The translations under genes and the position numbers were made by a program. Shown here piece by piece: positions 8,958 to 17,149 of a DNA stretch of 64,000 nt. Origin of the DNA: Halieaceae bacterium UBA5044 (lineage in GTDB: Bacteria; Pseudomonadota; Gammaproteobacteria; Pseudomonadales; Halieaceae); assembly GCA_002416125.1 (NCBI GenBank), contig DIBU01000019.1:1-64000 (forward strand), in the 5' to 3' direction. The notes below the pieces were generated by a model. That model had not been told where the DNA came from. It saw only the letters and a program-made list of their open reading frames with translations, and did not search any database. Position 1 is the stretch's first letter. Every line of letters begins with the position of its first letter.

Positions 8958-11066
8958 CTAGCGGATTTCGAAGCGGAACCCGGCGTAGAGCGCTCGCTCC
9001 TGCGCCGGTTCGATACCGTCTGAGCGCACCCGGCTGTAGTAATCCTGATCCAGCAGGTTGTTGACGCCGCCGTACAGGGTCCAGCGGTCACGGTGGCGGT
9101 ACTCTATGCTGAAGTCCAGCACTTCGTAGGCCGGTATTTCTCCGTCAATTCTGCTGGCACCCGTGCCGCTTGCGAGGTTGGAGTCCTGCCAGTATTGCTC
9201 GCCGACCAGACTGGCAGTGAGCGCCGCGTTCCATGGCCCACGGTCAACGATAAAACCGGTGCGAATCAGGTAGTCGGGTGCAAACGCGGTGCTGTTGCCG
9301 ATCAGGTCAGCCTCCAGGCTGCGGGTGATTTCGGTGTCCAGGAGCGAGCCGTTGGCGAACAGCTTTAAAGTGTAGGCGGCATCGGCAACCAGGTGGTATT
9401 CCACACCGAACTCAATGCCCTGGTGCCGCGAGTCGCCACTGTTGACGCGCTCCACATCGCTGATGTTGACCTGAATCTGTTCGATCTTGTCCTCGAAATC
9501 GATGCGAAACAGGCTCAGGTCGAACAGCAGCCCGTCGCGTGGCTCGCTGCGGTAACCGATCTCATAGTTGACTGCACGCGAGATATCCGGGTTGTTGCTT
9601 CCCGCCAGTTCCGAGGACGGATTGATCAGGTCATCAAACCGCTGTGGGCGGTAGGACTCCGAGACATTGGCATACAACTCGGCGTGTTCGCCGGACTGGT
9701 ACATCAGCCCCAGGCCGAAAAGCGCCTCGTGATAGGTTCTGTCAGTGTCGATGGCATCACGATTCAGGCTTGCATTCTTCACCGGTTCACGCAGGTCGTA
9801 GTTGATGCGCTCCAGGCGCAGCGTGGGCACCACGCTCAGCTTGCCCAAGCGAAACAGGTTCTCGAAAAACAGCGCGTTGTAGGTGAGCACACGGTCCTGG
9901 CTGAAGGCGAGGTCCTCCGGATTCTGCGCACTGGATCGAATGTCATCGCTGACGTGACGCGTGCGCGGGCTGTCGCCCAGGTACGCGGTTGTGCCCGCGG
10001 TGAGTACGTTGTTCTCCCCCCAGGACAGGGCGTAGCGCAGGTCGAGCCCATAGTTGGCAAACTCCTGCTCGTCAATCGCCGTGGTGTCGGGTTCATTTGC
10101 CGGGTCCGTGAACATGGCCGAGCGTCGGCTCAGGCGGTCCATGGAAGAGTACCAGGCGCTGGCATCCAGTGTGGACGAGGCATTGATCTGCTGACCATAC
10201 GTCAGTGTGGCGATGACCTGGTCAATCTCGACTCGGTTGAAGGGCGATTTCACCAGATCGCGGTCGGTGGCGTATTCCTGGGAGGTCAGCCGGCCCGCCT
10301 CGCCCGAGTCGGACTGGTAGAGATCCAGGTCGAAGCCCAGGCGGATGTCCTGCAAGCCCTCCCAGGCGATGCCCAGGTAGCCGGCATTGACGCGGTAGTC
10401 CTCATTGGTTCGAGGCCCGTCGGCGCTGCGATGGTCGAACGAGGCCAGGACGCCGATGTCGCCCTGGGACCAGTTCACTTCGTTATAAGTGCTGTACAAC
10501 CCGTCGCTACCCATTGCCTGGTCCGTGCTGAAGGCAGTTTCGGCATCGGCATCCGCGCGCCGTGTCACCAGATTGAGTACCGGTCCGACCTGTGGCCCAT
10601 ACAGCAGGCCGCCACCGCCGCGCACGAATTCAATGCGTTCGACTCGCTGGGCGGCAGGCATATAGTAAATCGTCGGATAACCGAACAGGTCAGCCGCGAG
10701 TGGTATGTTGTTCTGGAAGAAGGCGACGTATTCCGACTCGTGTGGGTTGCCCAGGCCCCGGTAGTTGATGTTGTAGATACTGGGGATTTTCTGGTCGGAT
10801 ACGAACAGGCCGGGCAGTCGCGAGAACATTTGCCGCAGGTTTGGTTCGACAAACACGGGCTGCTCGCCGAGGTCGACAAAGCTTGTTTTCTTGCCCTCGA
10901 AGATCTTGCCGTCCTGCAGGGCAGGGAGGGTGCCCGAGACCCTGGCGTCAGTCGGTAGCCCGTATACGTTGACGACTTCGAGGGTGTCCGGGTCTGTGGC
11001 GGCGGAGAAAGCGGTGAATGAACAGGTACCCAGCAGAAGGCCCGCTGCAAAACGCGCTGTGAACAT
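8958..11066 (-). CDS. TonB-dependent outer-membrane receptor, probable ferric-siderophore/citrate type
   Basis: 702 residues with a signal peptide (residues 1 to about 20, ending FSAATD), a plug domain (about 40-170, including FVEPNLRQMFSRLPGLFVSDQ and the RIEFVRGGGGLLYGPQ plug motif) and a C-terminal 22-stranded barrel ending in alternating aromatic strands (LYAGFRFEIR). DTLEVVNVYG just after the signal peptide may be the TonB box. The plug resembles FecA-like receptors. A strong Fur-box match over the promoter supports iron-regulated uptake of a ferric chelate. GAGAG lies 10 nt before the ATG. No partner transport genes are adjacent. Confidence 0.9.
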   Translation of the reverse strand: MFTARFAAGLLLGTCSFTAFSAATDPDTLEVVNVYGLPTDARVSGTLPALQDGKIFEGKKTSFVDLGEQPVFVEPNLRQMFSRLPGLFVSDQKIPSIYNINYRGLGNPHESEYVAFFQNNIPLAADLFGYPTIYYMPAAQRVERIEFVRGGGGLLYGPQVGPVLNLVTRRADADAETAFSTDQAMGSDGLYSTYNEVNWSQGDIGVLASFDHRSADGPRTNEDYRVNAGYLGIAWEGLQDIRLGFDLDLYQSDSGEAGRLTSQEYATDRDLVKSPFNRVEIDQVIATLTYGQQINASSTLDASAWYSSMDRLSRRSAMFTDPANEPDTTAIDEQEFANYGLDLRYALSWGENNVLTAGTTAYLGDSPRTRHVSDDIRSSAQNPEDLAFSQDRVLTYNALFFENLFRLGKLSVVPTLRLERINYDLREPVKNASLNRDAIDTDRTYHEALFGLGLMYQSGEHAELYANVSESYRPQRFDDLINPSSELAGSNNPDISRAVNYEIGYRSEPRDGLLFDLSLFRIDFEDKIEQIQVNISDVERVNSGDSRHQGIEFGVEYHLVADAAYTLKLFANGSLLDTEITRSLEADLIGNSTAFAPDYLIRTGFIVDRGPWNAALTASLVGEQYWQDSNLASGTGASRIDGEIPAYEVLDFSIEYRHRDRWTLYGGVNNLLDQDYYSRVRSDGIEPAQERALYAGFRFEIR

Positions 11067-11091
11067 CGCGATATCACTCTCTGATGCGAAC

Positions 11092-11110
11092 GAAAATGAG
11101 AATGATTATA
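11092..11110 (-). promoter_or_regulatory. Fur box overlapping the -10 of the TonB-dependent receptor
   Basis: The 19 bp at 11092-11110 match the classical Fur palindrome at 15 of 19 positions. On the minus strand, TATAAT (11105-11110) lies inside the box as a -10, with TTGCAT (11127-11132) 16 bp upstream as a weak -35. The receptor ATG at 11066 is about 40 nt downstream. Fur-Fe(II) binding here would block transcription directly. Confidence 0.78.
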
Positions 11111-11189
11111 TTTAAAATGAAGTGCAATGCAATGGGGCGATGCGCGCCCTGCAGTCGTAATGCCTATCGGTGCGCCGGTATTTTCCGCC

Positions 11190-12122
11190 TCAGGTCATTG
11201 CGGAAACCATGGACTCAATCTCCTCCTGGTGCTCTGTGAGCAGCGTGTGCAGCTTGCCTGCATCCATGCGCATGCGCGCCAGCGAATCCAGGTCGCCCAG
11301 TTGCTTTGCAGCATCCACACCCGCGCGGGCAATGATATTGGCGACCAGCAGCAGGTCGCTGAGATCTGCAGCGTCAATGCGATTTTTGTCCTTTACCTCC
11401 TGCTCATCTACCGCAATGGCAATGGTATCGGGGAACTCCCAGGCCTCCACAATCGCGCGCGCCACGCCGGTATGCCACTGGTTCAGCAGGGCGCGCAATG
11501 CAGCGCGGTCAGTGAACAGGTCCGGGTGGTCAGAGGCCTTGGTGAAAATGTAGAACTTGCCCACCGAACTCAGCAGCCCGGCCAGCATCGCCTCGTCCGG
11601 CTTGCTGACGCTGCGCACATTTTTGGCAAGCAGGTAGGCGATTGACGCCACCCGAACGCTCATGCGGCGCAGTTCGTTCAACTCACCGAAGCAGGCGCTG
11701 CCGGGGGGCACTTTGAACGCTTCACGTGCCGCAAACGAGGTCGCCGCGTTCTGCACCATGGTCATGCCCACGCGCGAGATGGCCGTGGGTATGTCGGTAA
11801 CTTCAATGGGCCCGCGCCGCACCATCGCGGAATTGGCCATGCGCATCAGCCGCGCCGCGAGCGCAGGCTCTTTGGCGATGATGGCGGCGAGCGCCCGGTT
11901 ATCCGCCGCGGGATCCTGAATGCATTCGCGCACCTTGACGGCGGTATCGGGAAACGGCGGCAGGTCGAACTCGCCCTTTTGCAGTTCGGCGCCAAGCTGC
12001 TTGACGAACGCCAGCGCAGCGAGGTCGATGGGGGAAGGCCCCGCAGGTTGCACTGCGGCGTCCTCGGGTTCCTTGAAGGGGTTGACGTGTTTTGAGGAGG
12101 TTTGTTTTATGTCGTTTTTCAT
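11190..12122 (-). CDS. HDOD-domain protein
   Basis: 310 residues. After a polar, probably disordered N-terminus (1 to about 35), residues 40-290 form an HDOD domain (PF08668): LPPFPDTAVKVRECI, ALAAIIAKEPALAARLMRMANSA, then the helical core MLAGLLSSVGKFYIF. HDOD proteins are usually non-catalytic HD relatives acting in signalling. Consistent with this, the metal-binding HD pair is not evident at the expected place. No output domain is fused and no sensor gene is adjacent. The following region carries the divergent arsR promoter. Confidence 0.85.
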   Translation of the reverse strand: MKNDIKQTSSKHVNPFKEPEDAAVQPAGPSPIDLAALAFVKQLGAELQKGEFDLPPFPDTAVKVRECIQDPAADNRALAAIIAKEPALAARLMRMANSAMVRRGPIEVTDIPTAISRVGMTMVQNAATSFAAREAFKVPPGSACFGELNELRRMSVRVASIAYLLAKNVRSVSKPDEAMLAGLLSSVGKFYIFTKASDHPDLFTDRAALRALLNQWHTGVARAIVEAWEFPDTIAIAVDEQEVKDKNRIDAADLSDLLLVANIIARAGVDAAKQLGDLDSLARMRMDAGKLHTLLTEHQEEIESMVSAMT

Positions 12123-12261
12123 TGCAGGCGCCCTGAGTCATGCTTAACCATGTTTTCGTAGAGTATAAGATAAAACACGACGGTTCAGTGACGGTGGAAG
12201 TGGGTTCATTGCGGGCAGGGGACGTATGTCAGGATCGCTCGGCGAGTGGCGGATTTTTCGC

Positions 12262-12299
12262 TTGAAATGTGTCCATATGTCCAATAATATGGACATATG
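12262..12299 (+). promoter_or_regulatory. arsR promoter and operator; operator overlaps the start codon
   Basis: TTGAAA (12262-12267), a 17-bp spacer and TAATAT (12285-12290) form a near-consensus sigma-70 promoter. A perfect 9-bp inverted repeat, CATATGTCC (12274-12282) and GGACATATG (12291-12299), surrounds the -10. Its right arm ends in the arsR ATG (12297-12299). The predicted transcription start falls at or next to the A of that ATG, so the mRNA may be leaderless. The palindrome is the obvious ArsR binding site for autorepression. Confidence 0.8.
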
Positions 12300-12671
12300 A
12301 ACATCGACAAGGCGTCAATCGTATTCAACGCACTCTCACAGGAAACGCGGCTGCGCGCTTTCCGCTTGTTGGTGCAGGCGGGGCCGACGGGTCTTCCCGC
12401 TGGCGCGCTGAGTGAAGCCCTGGGCACGCCGCACAATACGCTGTCCTTCCATCTCAATCATCTCTCACAGGCGGGCATTCTCTCCTCGCGGCGGGAAGGG
12501 CGCTCGATTATCTACAGTGCGGACTTTCAGGCCACACATGAGCTCATCACCTTCCTGGTGAAAGACTGCTGCAGTGCGGACTTCGCGACCATTCGCGAGG
12601 ACAGTACATCCGCCTGTTCCATTATTGAGCTGGCACAGTGCTGTGACCCGCCATCTCCTGACGCGTCATGA
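12297..12671 (+). CDS. arsR: ArsR-family arsenic-responsive repressor
   Basis: 124-residue ArsR/SmtB-family winged-helix repressor: ALSQETRLRAFRLL, then recognition helix region LGTPHNTLSFHLNHLSQAGIL and the wing SSRREGRSIIYS. It should repress the operon and leave DNA when As(III) or Sb(III) binds. The ELCVCDL-type cysteine site in the recognition helix is missing. Instead cysteines cluster in the C-terminal part (Cys91, Cys92, Cys107, Cys115, Cys116), a C-terminal thiol arrangement like that of Acidithiobacillus-type ArsR. No Shine-Dalgarno precedes the ATG, consistent with a leaderless transcript. It heads arsR-arsC-acr3. Confidence 0.9.
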   Translation: MNIDKASIVFNALSQETRLRAFRLLVQAGPTGLPAGALSEALGTPHNTLSFHLNHLSQAGILSSRREGRSIIYSADFQATHELITFLVKDCCSADFATIREDSTSACSIIELAQCCDPPSPDAS

Positions 12672-12750
12672 CAGCGTGCAGGCCATACCTGAGCGTGTCG
12701 ATCGGCGGCGTTCATGCGAGCTTTGGTGACATTCCTGGAAGGGTAGTTGT

Positions 12751-13161
12751 ATGAAGAAGGTGCTTGTTCTCTGTACGGGCAATTCCTGCCGATCCATCAT
12801 GGCCGAGGCCATGATCAATCAGTTGGGGGAGGGGCGATATACCGCCGTCAGCGCCGGCAGTGAGCCAGCGGGCTACGTGCACCCGGGCTCCATCGCGGCC
12901 CTCCAGCGCCATGGCTTCGGCGTGGGTGAACCCCGCAGCAAGTCTTGGGATGAGTTCGCCGATCAGGCGTTCGATATCGTCATCACGGTCTGCGACCGCG
13001 CCGCGACGGAAAGCTGTCCCGTGTTTATCGGGAACGTGGCAAAGAAACACTGGAGCACACCGGATCCTGCCAGCGTTCAGGGGAGCGAGGAGGAGGTGGC
13101 TAAAGCATTTGACAATGCCCTCACCCTGCTGAGGGACCGCATAGAGAAGGAACTACCATGA
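12751..13161 (+). CDS. arsC: Arsenate reductase, thioredoxin-coupled (low-molecular-weight phosphatase type)
   Basis: 136 residues. Reduces cytoplasmic arsenate to arsenite so that Acr3 can export it. The P-loop is CTGNSCRS with nucleophile Cys8 and Arg14. Cys81 and Cys89 (TVCDRAATESC) complete the Cys triad of the Staphylococcus-type, thioredoxin-dependent class, and the general-acid Asp lies in the TPDPA loop. GGAAGGGT precedes the ATG by about 6 nt. The last codons overlap the acr3 start by 4 nt (ATGA), giving translational coupling. Confidence 0.93.
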   Translation: MKKVLVLCTGNSCRSIMAEAMINQLGEGRYTAVSAGSEPAGYVHPGSIAALQRHGFGVGEPRSKSWDEFADQAFDIVITVCDRAATESCPVFIGNVAKKHWSTPDPASVQGSEEEVAKAFDNALTLLRDRIEKELP

Positions 13162-14198
13162 GCAGTGCCAACACTTCGTCCATGGGCTTGTTCGAGCGCT
13201 ACCTCTCACTCTGGGTCGCGCTGTGCATCGCGGTTGGCATTGCCGCCGGCGTCGCCCGTCCCGGTGTTTTTGCTGCTATCGCCGCTTTTGAGTATGCGAG
13301 CGTGAATCTTGCGGTGGCCGTCTTTATCTGGGTGATGATCTTCCCCATGATGGTGAATGTCGATTTCGCTTCACTGCGCGATGTAGGCAAGCGCCCCAAA
13401 GGTCTGTGCATCACCCTCGTCGTCAACTGGATCGTCAAGCCATTCACGATGGCTGCCCTGGGGATCTTCTTTTTTGAGTCTGTGTTCGCCGGTCTTGTGG
13501 ACCCGCAAACGGCCCAGGAATATATTGCCGGGATGATACTGCTCGGTGTCGCACCCTGTACGGCGATGGTGTTTGTCTGGAGTCAGCTGGTGCGAGGCGA
13601 TGCCAACTACACGCTGGTGCAGGTGTCGATCAACGACCTGATCATGGTGTTCGCCTTTGCACCACTGGCCGCCTTGCTGCTGGGCGTGACCGACATCGTT
13701 GTGCCCTGGGATACGCTGCTGCTCTCGGTGGTGCTGTATGTTGTTGTGCCGCTGGTCGCGGGTTACTTCACACGCAGCATGCTTGATGGCGGCGGCAGCG
13801 ATGAACGTATCAGTGCCTTCACTGCAAGACTGAAACCCTTCTCGATTATCGGGTTACTGGCAACCGTCGTCCTGTTGTTCGGCTTTCAGGCACAGACGAT
13901 TCTGGACAAGCCGCTGGTGATTGCGCTGATTGCGGTACCCCTGCTGATTCAAAGCTACGGGATCTTTTTCATCGCCTACGGCTGGGCTTACCTGTGGCGT
14001 GTGCCTTTCAGCACAGCAGCGCCTGCCGCCCTGATTGGCACGTCGAACTTCTTCGAGCTGGCGGTTGCGGTGGCTATCAGCCTGTTTGGGCTGCACTCGG
14101 GTGCTGCGTTGGCGACTGTGGTGGGTGTGCTGGTGGAAGTGCCGGTCATGCTGTCGCTGGTCGCGCTGGCGAACCGTACGCGTGGTTATTTCGCCTAG
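13158..14198 (+). CDS. acr3: Arsenite efflux transporter Acr3
   Basis: 346-residue inner-membrane As(III) exporter of the Acr3 (BASS-related) family with about ten membrane segments. The family signature GVAPCTAMVFVWSQL carries the conserved functional Cys, and a second conserved region reads IGTSNFFELAVAVAISLFG. Acr3 exports arsenite using the proton gradient. It is the last gene of arsR-arsC-acr3; no arsH, arsenite methyltransferase or arsB is adjacent. Confidence 0.93.
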   Translation: MSSANTSSMGLFERYLSLWVALCIAVGIAAGVARPGVFAAIAAFEYASVNLAVAVFIWVMIFPMMVNVDFASLRDVGKRPKGLCITLVVNWIVKPFTMAALGIFFFESVFAGLVDPQTAQEYIAGMILLGVAPCTAMVFVWSQLVRGDANYTLVQVSINDLIMVFAFAPLAALLLGVTDIVVPWDTLLLSVVLYVVVPLVAGYFTRSMLDGGGSDERISAFTARLKPFSIIGLLATVVLLFGFQAQTILDKPLVIALIAVPLLIQSYGIFFIAYGWAYLWRVPFSTAAPAALIGTSNFFELAVAVAISLFGLHSGAALATVVGVLVEVPVMLSLVALANRTRGYFA

Positions 14199-14251
14199 TT
14201 GGATCAAAGGGGTCCCGTTGCCGTGAGCGCTGACCCCCACGCAGGTAGTTG

Positions 14252-15835
14252 TCAAACCCGGCTTTTGCCGGCCTCTCTCAGCTGATCGACAATCCGCTGG
14301 TCTCGGCCGTAGACATCCCGGCGGAACACCACGTCATCACCGACCGCGAATGCGGTGAAGTAGACAAGGTAAACCGGTATCGGATCCTTCAGGTAAGCGG
14401 TTGTGGTTTCGCCGGATTCAAACAGTCGATCTACCTGCGTCAGGTAGTTGCTCTTGTCGTGGTTCAACACCCACTCGATGAGCTTGCGTGGCTCAGCGAG
14501 GCGAATGCAGCCGGAGGAGAAGGTGCGCTCGGATTTCCTGAAGAGTGCCTTGTCGGGCGTGTCGTGCAGGTACACGCTGTGTTGATTCGGCAGCATGAAC
14601 TTTACCTTGCCGAGGGCATTGTGGTCGCCCGGTAGCTGGCGCAGGGTGAACTGCCCGGGCCGCACCGTCTGCCAGTCTACTTCCGTCACGGGAACGAATT
14701 CCTGGCTGCCCGCCAGTCGTGCCTGGTAGCCTGCCGCTGCCAGCGGGGCCGGATCCTGCCGCAGCAGCGGCAGTTTGTCCTTGACGGCGATGCTGTAGGG
14801 AACATTCCAGTAGGGAAAAAACACCAGATACTGCATATCTTCGGTAAAGATCGGGGTTTCGCGGTACGGACGACCGACAATGATGTCCATTGTCAGCGCC
14901 TCCGCGTTGTTTTCGATGACCCGCATCTGGAATGCCGCGATATTCACCCGGATATAGGTTGAGGGGGTGTCTCGCGGCAGCCATCGCCAGCGCTCGAGGT
15001 TGGCATCCAGACGATCAATCCACGAGAATCGCGTGGCATTGAGAACTTCCAGGGTGGCGTTGCCCACAATGCCGTCTGCCTCAAGCCCCGCCCCCTGCTG
15101 AAACGTGACAACGGCCTGCCTGAGTTGTTCATCGAAGGTGCCGGAGTGCTCGCCAGGTCCCAGCAGCCTTTCCTGCAGCTGTGCCACCCGCGGGCCGCTG
15201 GCGCCGGGTTTCAGGGCGGGGCCGCCATCCACAGGGCGGCTGGTGGCGTCTGCTGCGGTGGACAGTTCAGCGCGCTTTGCCACCAACGCCCAATATTCCG
15301 GCGTTTGCGGCCACAGGGCATGCAGCAGGTCACTGAGCCCCTTGCCCTGTGCTACCAATTGCTGCAGCAGGCCTCTGGGATCAATGGACTCACGTTCCAG
15401 GTACCACTGGTCGTCCACCTGTGCCACGGCACCGCGGTAGCGGTCTCGCACCTGCGACAGCAAGGCATCGGTGTACAGTACATCCAGCTGTGTTTCCGGC
15501 AGGGTGCCCGCCAGCAGTTCATCGTAGTGGTAGCGATGCAGCGCAAGGCCGTGGTCAGCGGAGCGCAGTATCTCGCGTTGCAGGTCTGTGCGCAGCGAGG
15601 CCAATGGCCCATCGGCGAACCACAGGGGCTGGTACTGGTAGTCGCCATAAATGGCCGAGAGGTCATCCACGTTGCGCACCAATGATGCAGTGCTTGCGTG
15701 ATTGCCACCGTTCAGGTTTTCAATTTCCAGGCGCAGGAACTCACTGTTTGCGGCAAACCCCAGCTGGGTGACGCAACTGAGGAACAGCGAGAGCAAGAGA
15801 TGCGTTTTCAGATGGTCTATCCCTAATGACTTCAT
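14252..15835 (-). CDS. Murein L,D-transpeptidase, YcbB/LdtD type
   Basis: About 527 residues with an N-terminal signal/anchor helix (HLLLSLFLSCVTQLGFAA). A scaffold region follows, then a peptidoglycan-binding domain (about 205-270, GPRVAQLQERL to DGIVGNATLEVLN) and a YkuD catalytic domain with SSGCIRLAEP. The catalytic Cys is at about residue 443 with a His upstream. It forms 3-3 (mDap-mDap) cross-links in periplasmic peptidoglycan. The ATG at 15835 is chosen because the signal sequence follows directly; the in-frame GTG at 15877 has no ribosome binding site. It is divergent from the outer-membrane barrel gene. Confidence 0.88.
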   Translation of the reverse strand: MKSLGIDHLKTHLLLSLFLSCVTQLGFAANSEFLRLEIENLNGGNHASTASLVRNVDDLSAIYGDYQYQPLWFADGPLASLRTDLQREILRSADHGLALHRYHYDELLAGTLPETQLDVLYTDALLSQVRDRYRGAVAQVDDQWYLERESIDPRGLLQQLVAQGKGLSDLLHALWPQTPEYWALVAKRAELSTAADATSRPVDGGPALKPGASGPRVAQLQERLLGPGEHSGTFDEQLRQAVVTFQQGAGLEADGIVGNATLEVLNATRFSWIDRLDANLERWRWLPRDTPSTYIRVNIAAFQMRVIENNAEALTMDIIVGRPYRETPIFTEDMQYLVFFPYWNVPYSIAVKDKLPLLRQDPAPLAAAGYQARLAGSQEFVPVTEVDWQTVRPGQFTLRQLPGDHNALGKVKFMLPNQHSVYLHDTPDKALFRKSERTFSSGCIRLAEPRKLIEWVLNHDKSNYLTQVDRLFESGETTTAYLKDPIPVYLVYFTAFAVGDDVVFRRDVYGRDQRIVDQLREAGKSRV

Positions 15836-15994
15836 GCCATCACGATAGCACAAACCGACTTTTATCTGTGCAGGCACGTGTCAGCACGGTTTTTTACGGT
15901 GGCAGTGCCGTTACACAGGCCCGGCCTGTTGTATAGTGATTGCCGGGCACAACACGGATTCGGGCAGAAGATCACCATGCCAGGAGAGTTCCTC

Positions 15995-17125
15995 ATGCCA
16001 GCGCTCCGCCGTCACCGGTGGCAAGGGTATGTCCTAGACAGGGCGCGGGCGGCTGTGTGTTGCTGTCTTGTCGCTGTGTGGCTGACACCGGCCTCAGCAA
16101 GCACCGTGCGGGACAGCGTTGATGGATCGGTTGCAGAAACGGCGGCGGAGACTGCGGAGAGCCCCTGGTTGCTGACGCCGGTACTGAGCAGCAACCCCAA
16201 GCTGGGCACATCGTTTGGCGGCATGGCGGCATACATCAAGCAGTTTCATCCCCAGGCGCCGCCCTCCACCTTTGGCGGCATGGCGACCTACAGTACCACC
16301 GATTCCTATGCCTACGGCGTTTTTGCGCGCGCCTACCTGGGGCCTGACAAGCATCGTATTGCACTGGCGCTCGGTGGTGGCAAGGCCAATAATCGCTATG
16401 AAAATTTCCTGGGCTCCGGCCTGACGGCAGAAACGACCGACCAGATCAATGCCCTTTACGGCAGCTACCTGATGCGGGTCAGTAAGCACTGGTACGTCGG
16501 TGGCCATGCCGTGGTCAATCGCTACGGGATGTTTGGTGGCAACGAAATGGCCAGTCTCGTCCTCGACGCTCTTGAGCTGGGGGGGTTCAACTCCAATGCG
16601 GTTGGCTTGAAAGCACAGTACGACACGCGGGACAACACGCAGTCCCCCGGCAGCGGTTCCTACCTCCGGTTGAGCCAGCTGGCCTATCGGGAGGCGCTGG
16701 GCGGCGATGTGTCGTTCGACATCTTCCTCGCCAGCTTCAGCCGCTATCTGGCGCATGGACGCGGCTCAGTGCTGGCGACCAACCTGTCCACGCGGATGAC
16801 GGGGGACGCGCCGCCCAGTGGCTATTCAACGCTTCGTACGCGCGGATATATCCCCGGGGAATTCAGGGCACCAAATTCCCTGGCCCTCGAGGTTGAGGAG
16901 CGACACTACGTGGCGCCGCGTTGGCGCTTGGCGGCGTTTGCCTCCCTGTCCTGTCTGTTTGATGACGCGGGCGATTGCTCGGAGGAGGAAAGCCTGTATC
17001 CGGCAGTCGGTTTCGGGGTGCATTTCGTGATTCGGCCCGAGGACAAAATGATCGTGCGGCTCGATGCTGCCTGGGGAGAGGCGGGCAGCCACGGTGTGTA
17101 CATGAGCTTTGGACAGGCTTTCTAG
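15995..17125 (+). CDS. Outer-membrane beta-barrel protein, BamA/TamA (surface antigen D15) type
   Basis: About 376 residues: an exported N-terminus (hydrophobic core AAVCCCLVAVWLTPASAS) followed by a 16-strand-like barrel with alternating small and aromatic residues. Motifs recalling the Omp85 barrel are GLKAQYDTRDN, FRAPNSLALEVEERHYV and the terminal phenylalanine in YMSFGQAF. There are no POTRA domains, so this is a barrel-only member resembling patatin-associated or lipid-related Omp85 barrels. The ATG at 15995 has AGGAGAG at 15983-15989; ATG 15977 and the frame-opening ATG at 15878 are poorer. Function unknown. Confidence 0.75.
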   Translation: MPALRRHRWQGYVLDRARAAVCCCLVAVWLTPASASTVRDSVDGSVAETAAETAESPWLLTPVLSSNPKLGTSFGGMAAYIKQFHPQAPPSTFGGMATYSTTDSYAYGVFARAYLGPDKHRIALALGGGKANNRYENFLGSGLTAETTDQINALYGSYLMRVSKHWYVGGHAVVNRYGMFGGNEMASLVLDALELGGFNSNAVGLKAQYDTRDNTQSPGSGSYLRLSQLAYREALGGDVSFDIFLASFSRYLAHGRGSVLATNLSTRMTGDAPPSGYSTLRTRGYIPGEFRAPNSLALEVEERHYVAPRWRLAAFASLSCLFDDAGDCSEEESLYPAVGFGVHFVIRPEDKMIVRLDAAWGEAGSHGVYMSFGQAF

Positions 17126-17149
17126 GGTCAGGCGCTACGGGCGCACCGA

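Noticed and set aside
9393..10958. 521-codon plus-strand open frame inside the TonB-dependent receptor gene
   Set aside because: Antisense shadow; no ribosome binding site and no domain.
12274..12299. The short motif GTCCATATG recurs before amt (about 42718-42726)
   Set aside because: Only a half-site without its inverted partner; judged chance.
14258..14271. CCGGC-TTTT-GCCGG hairpin near the end of the L,D-transpeptidase gene
   Set aside because: Inside coding sequence, short, and without a T-run on either side.
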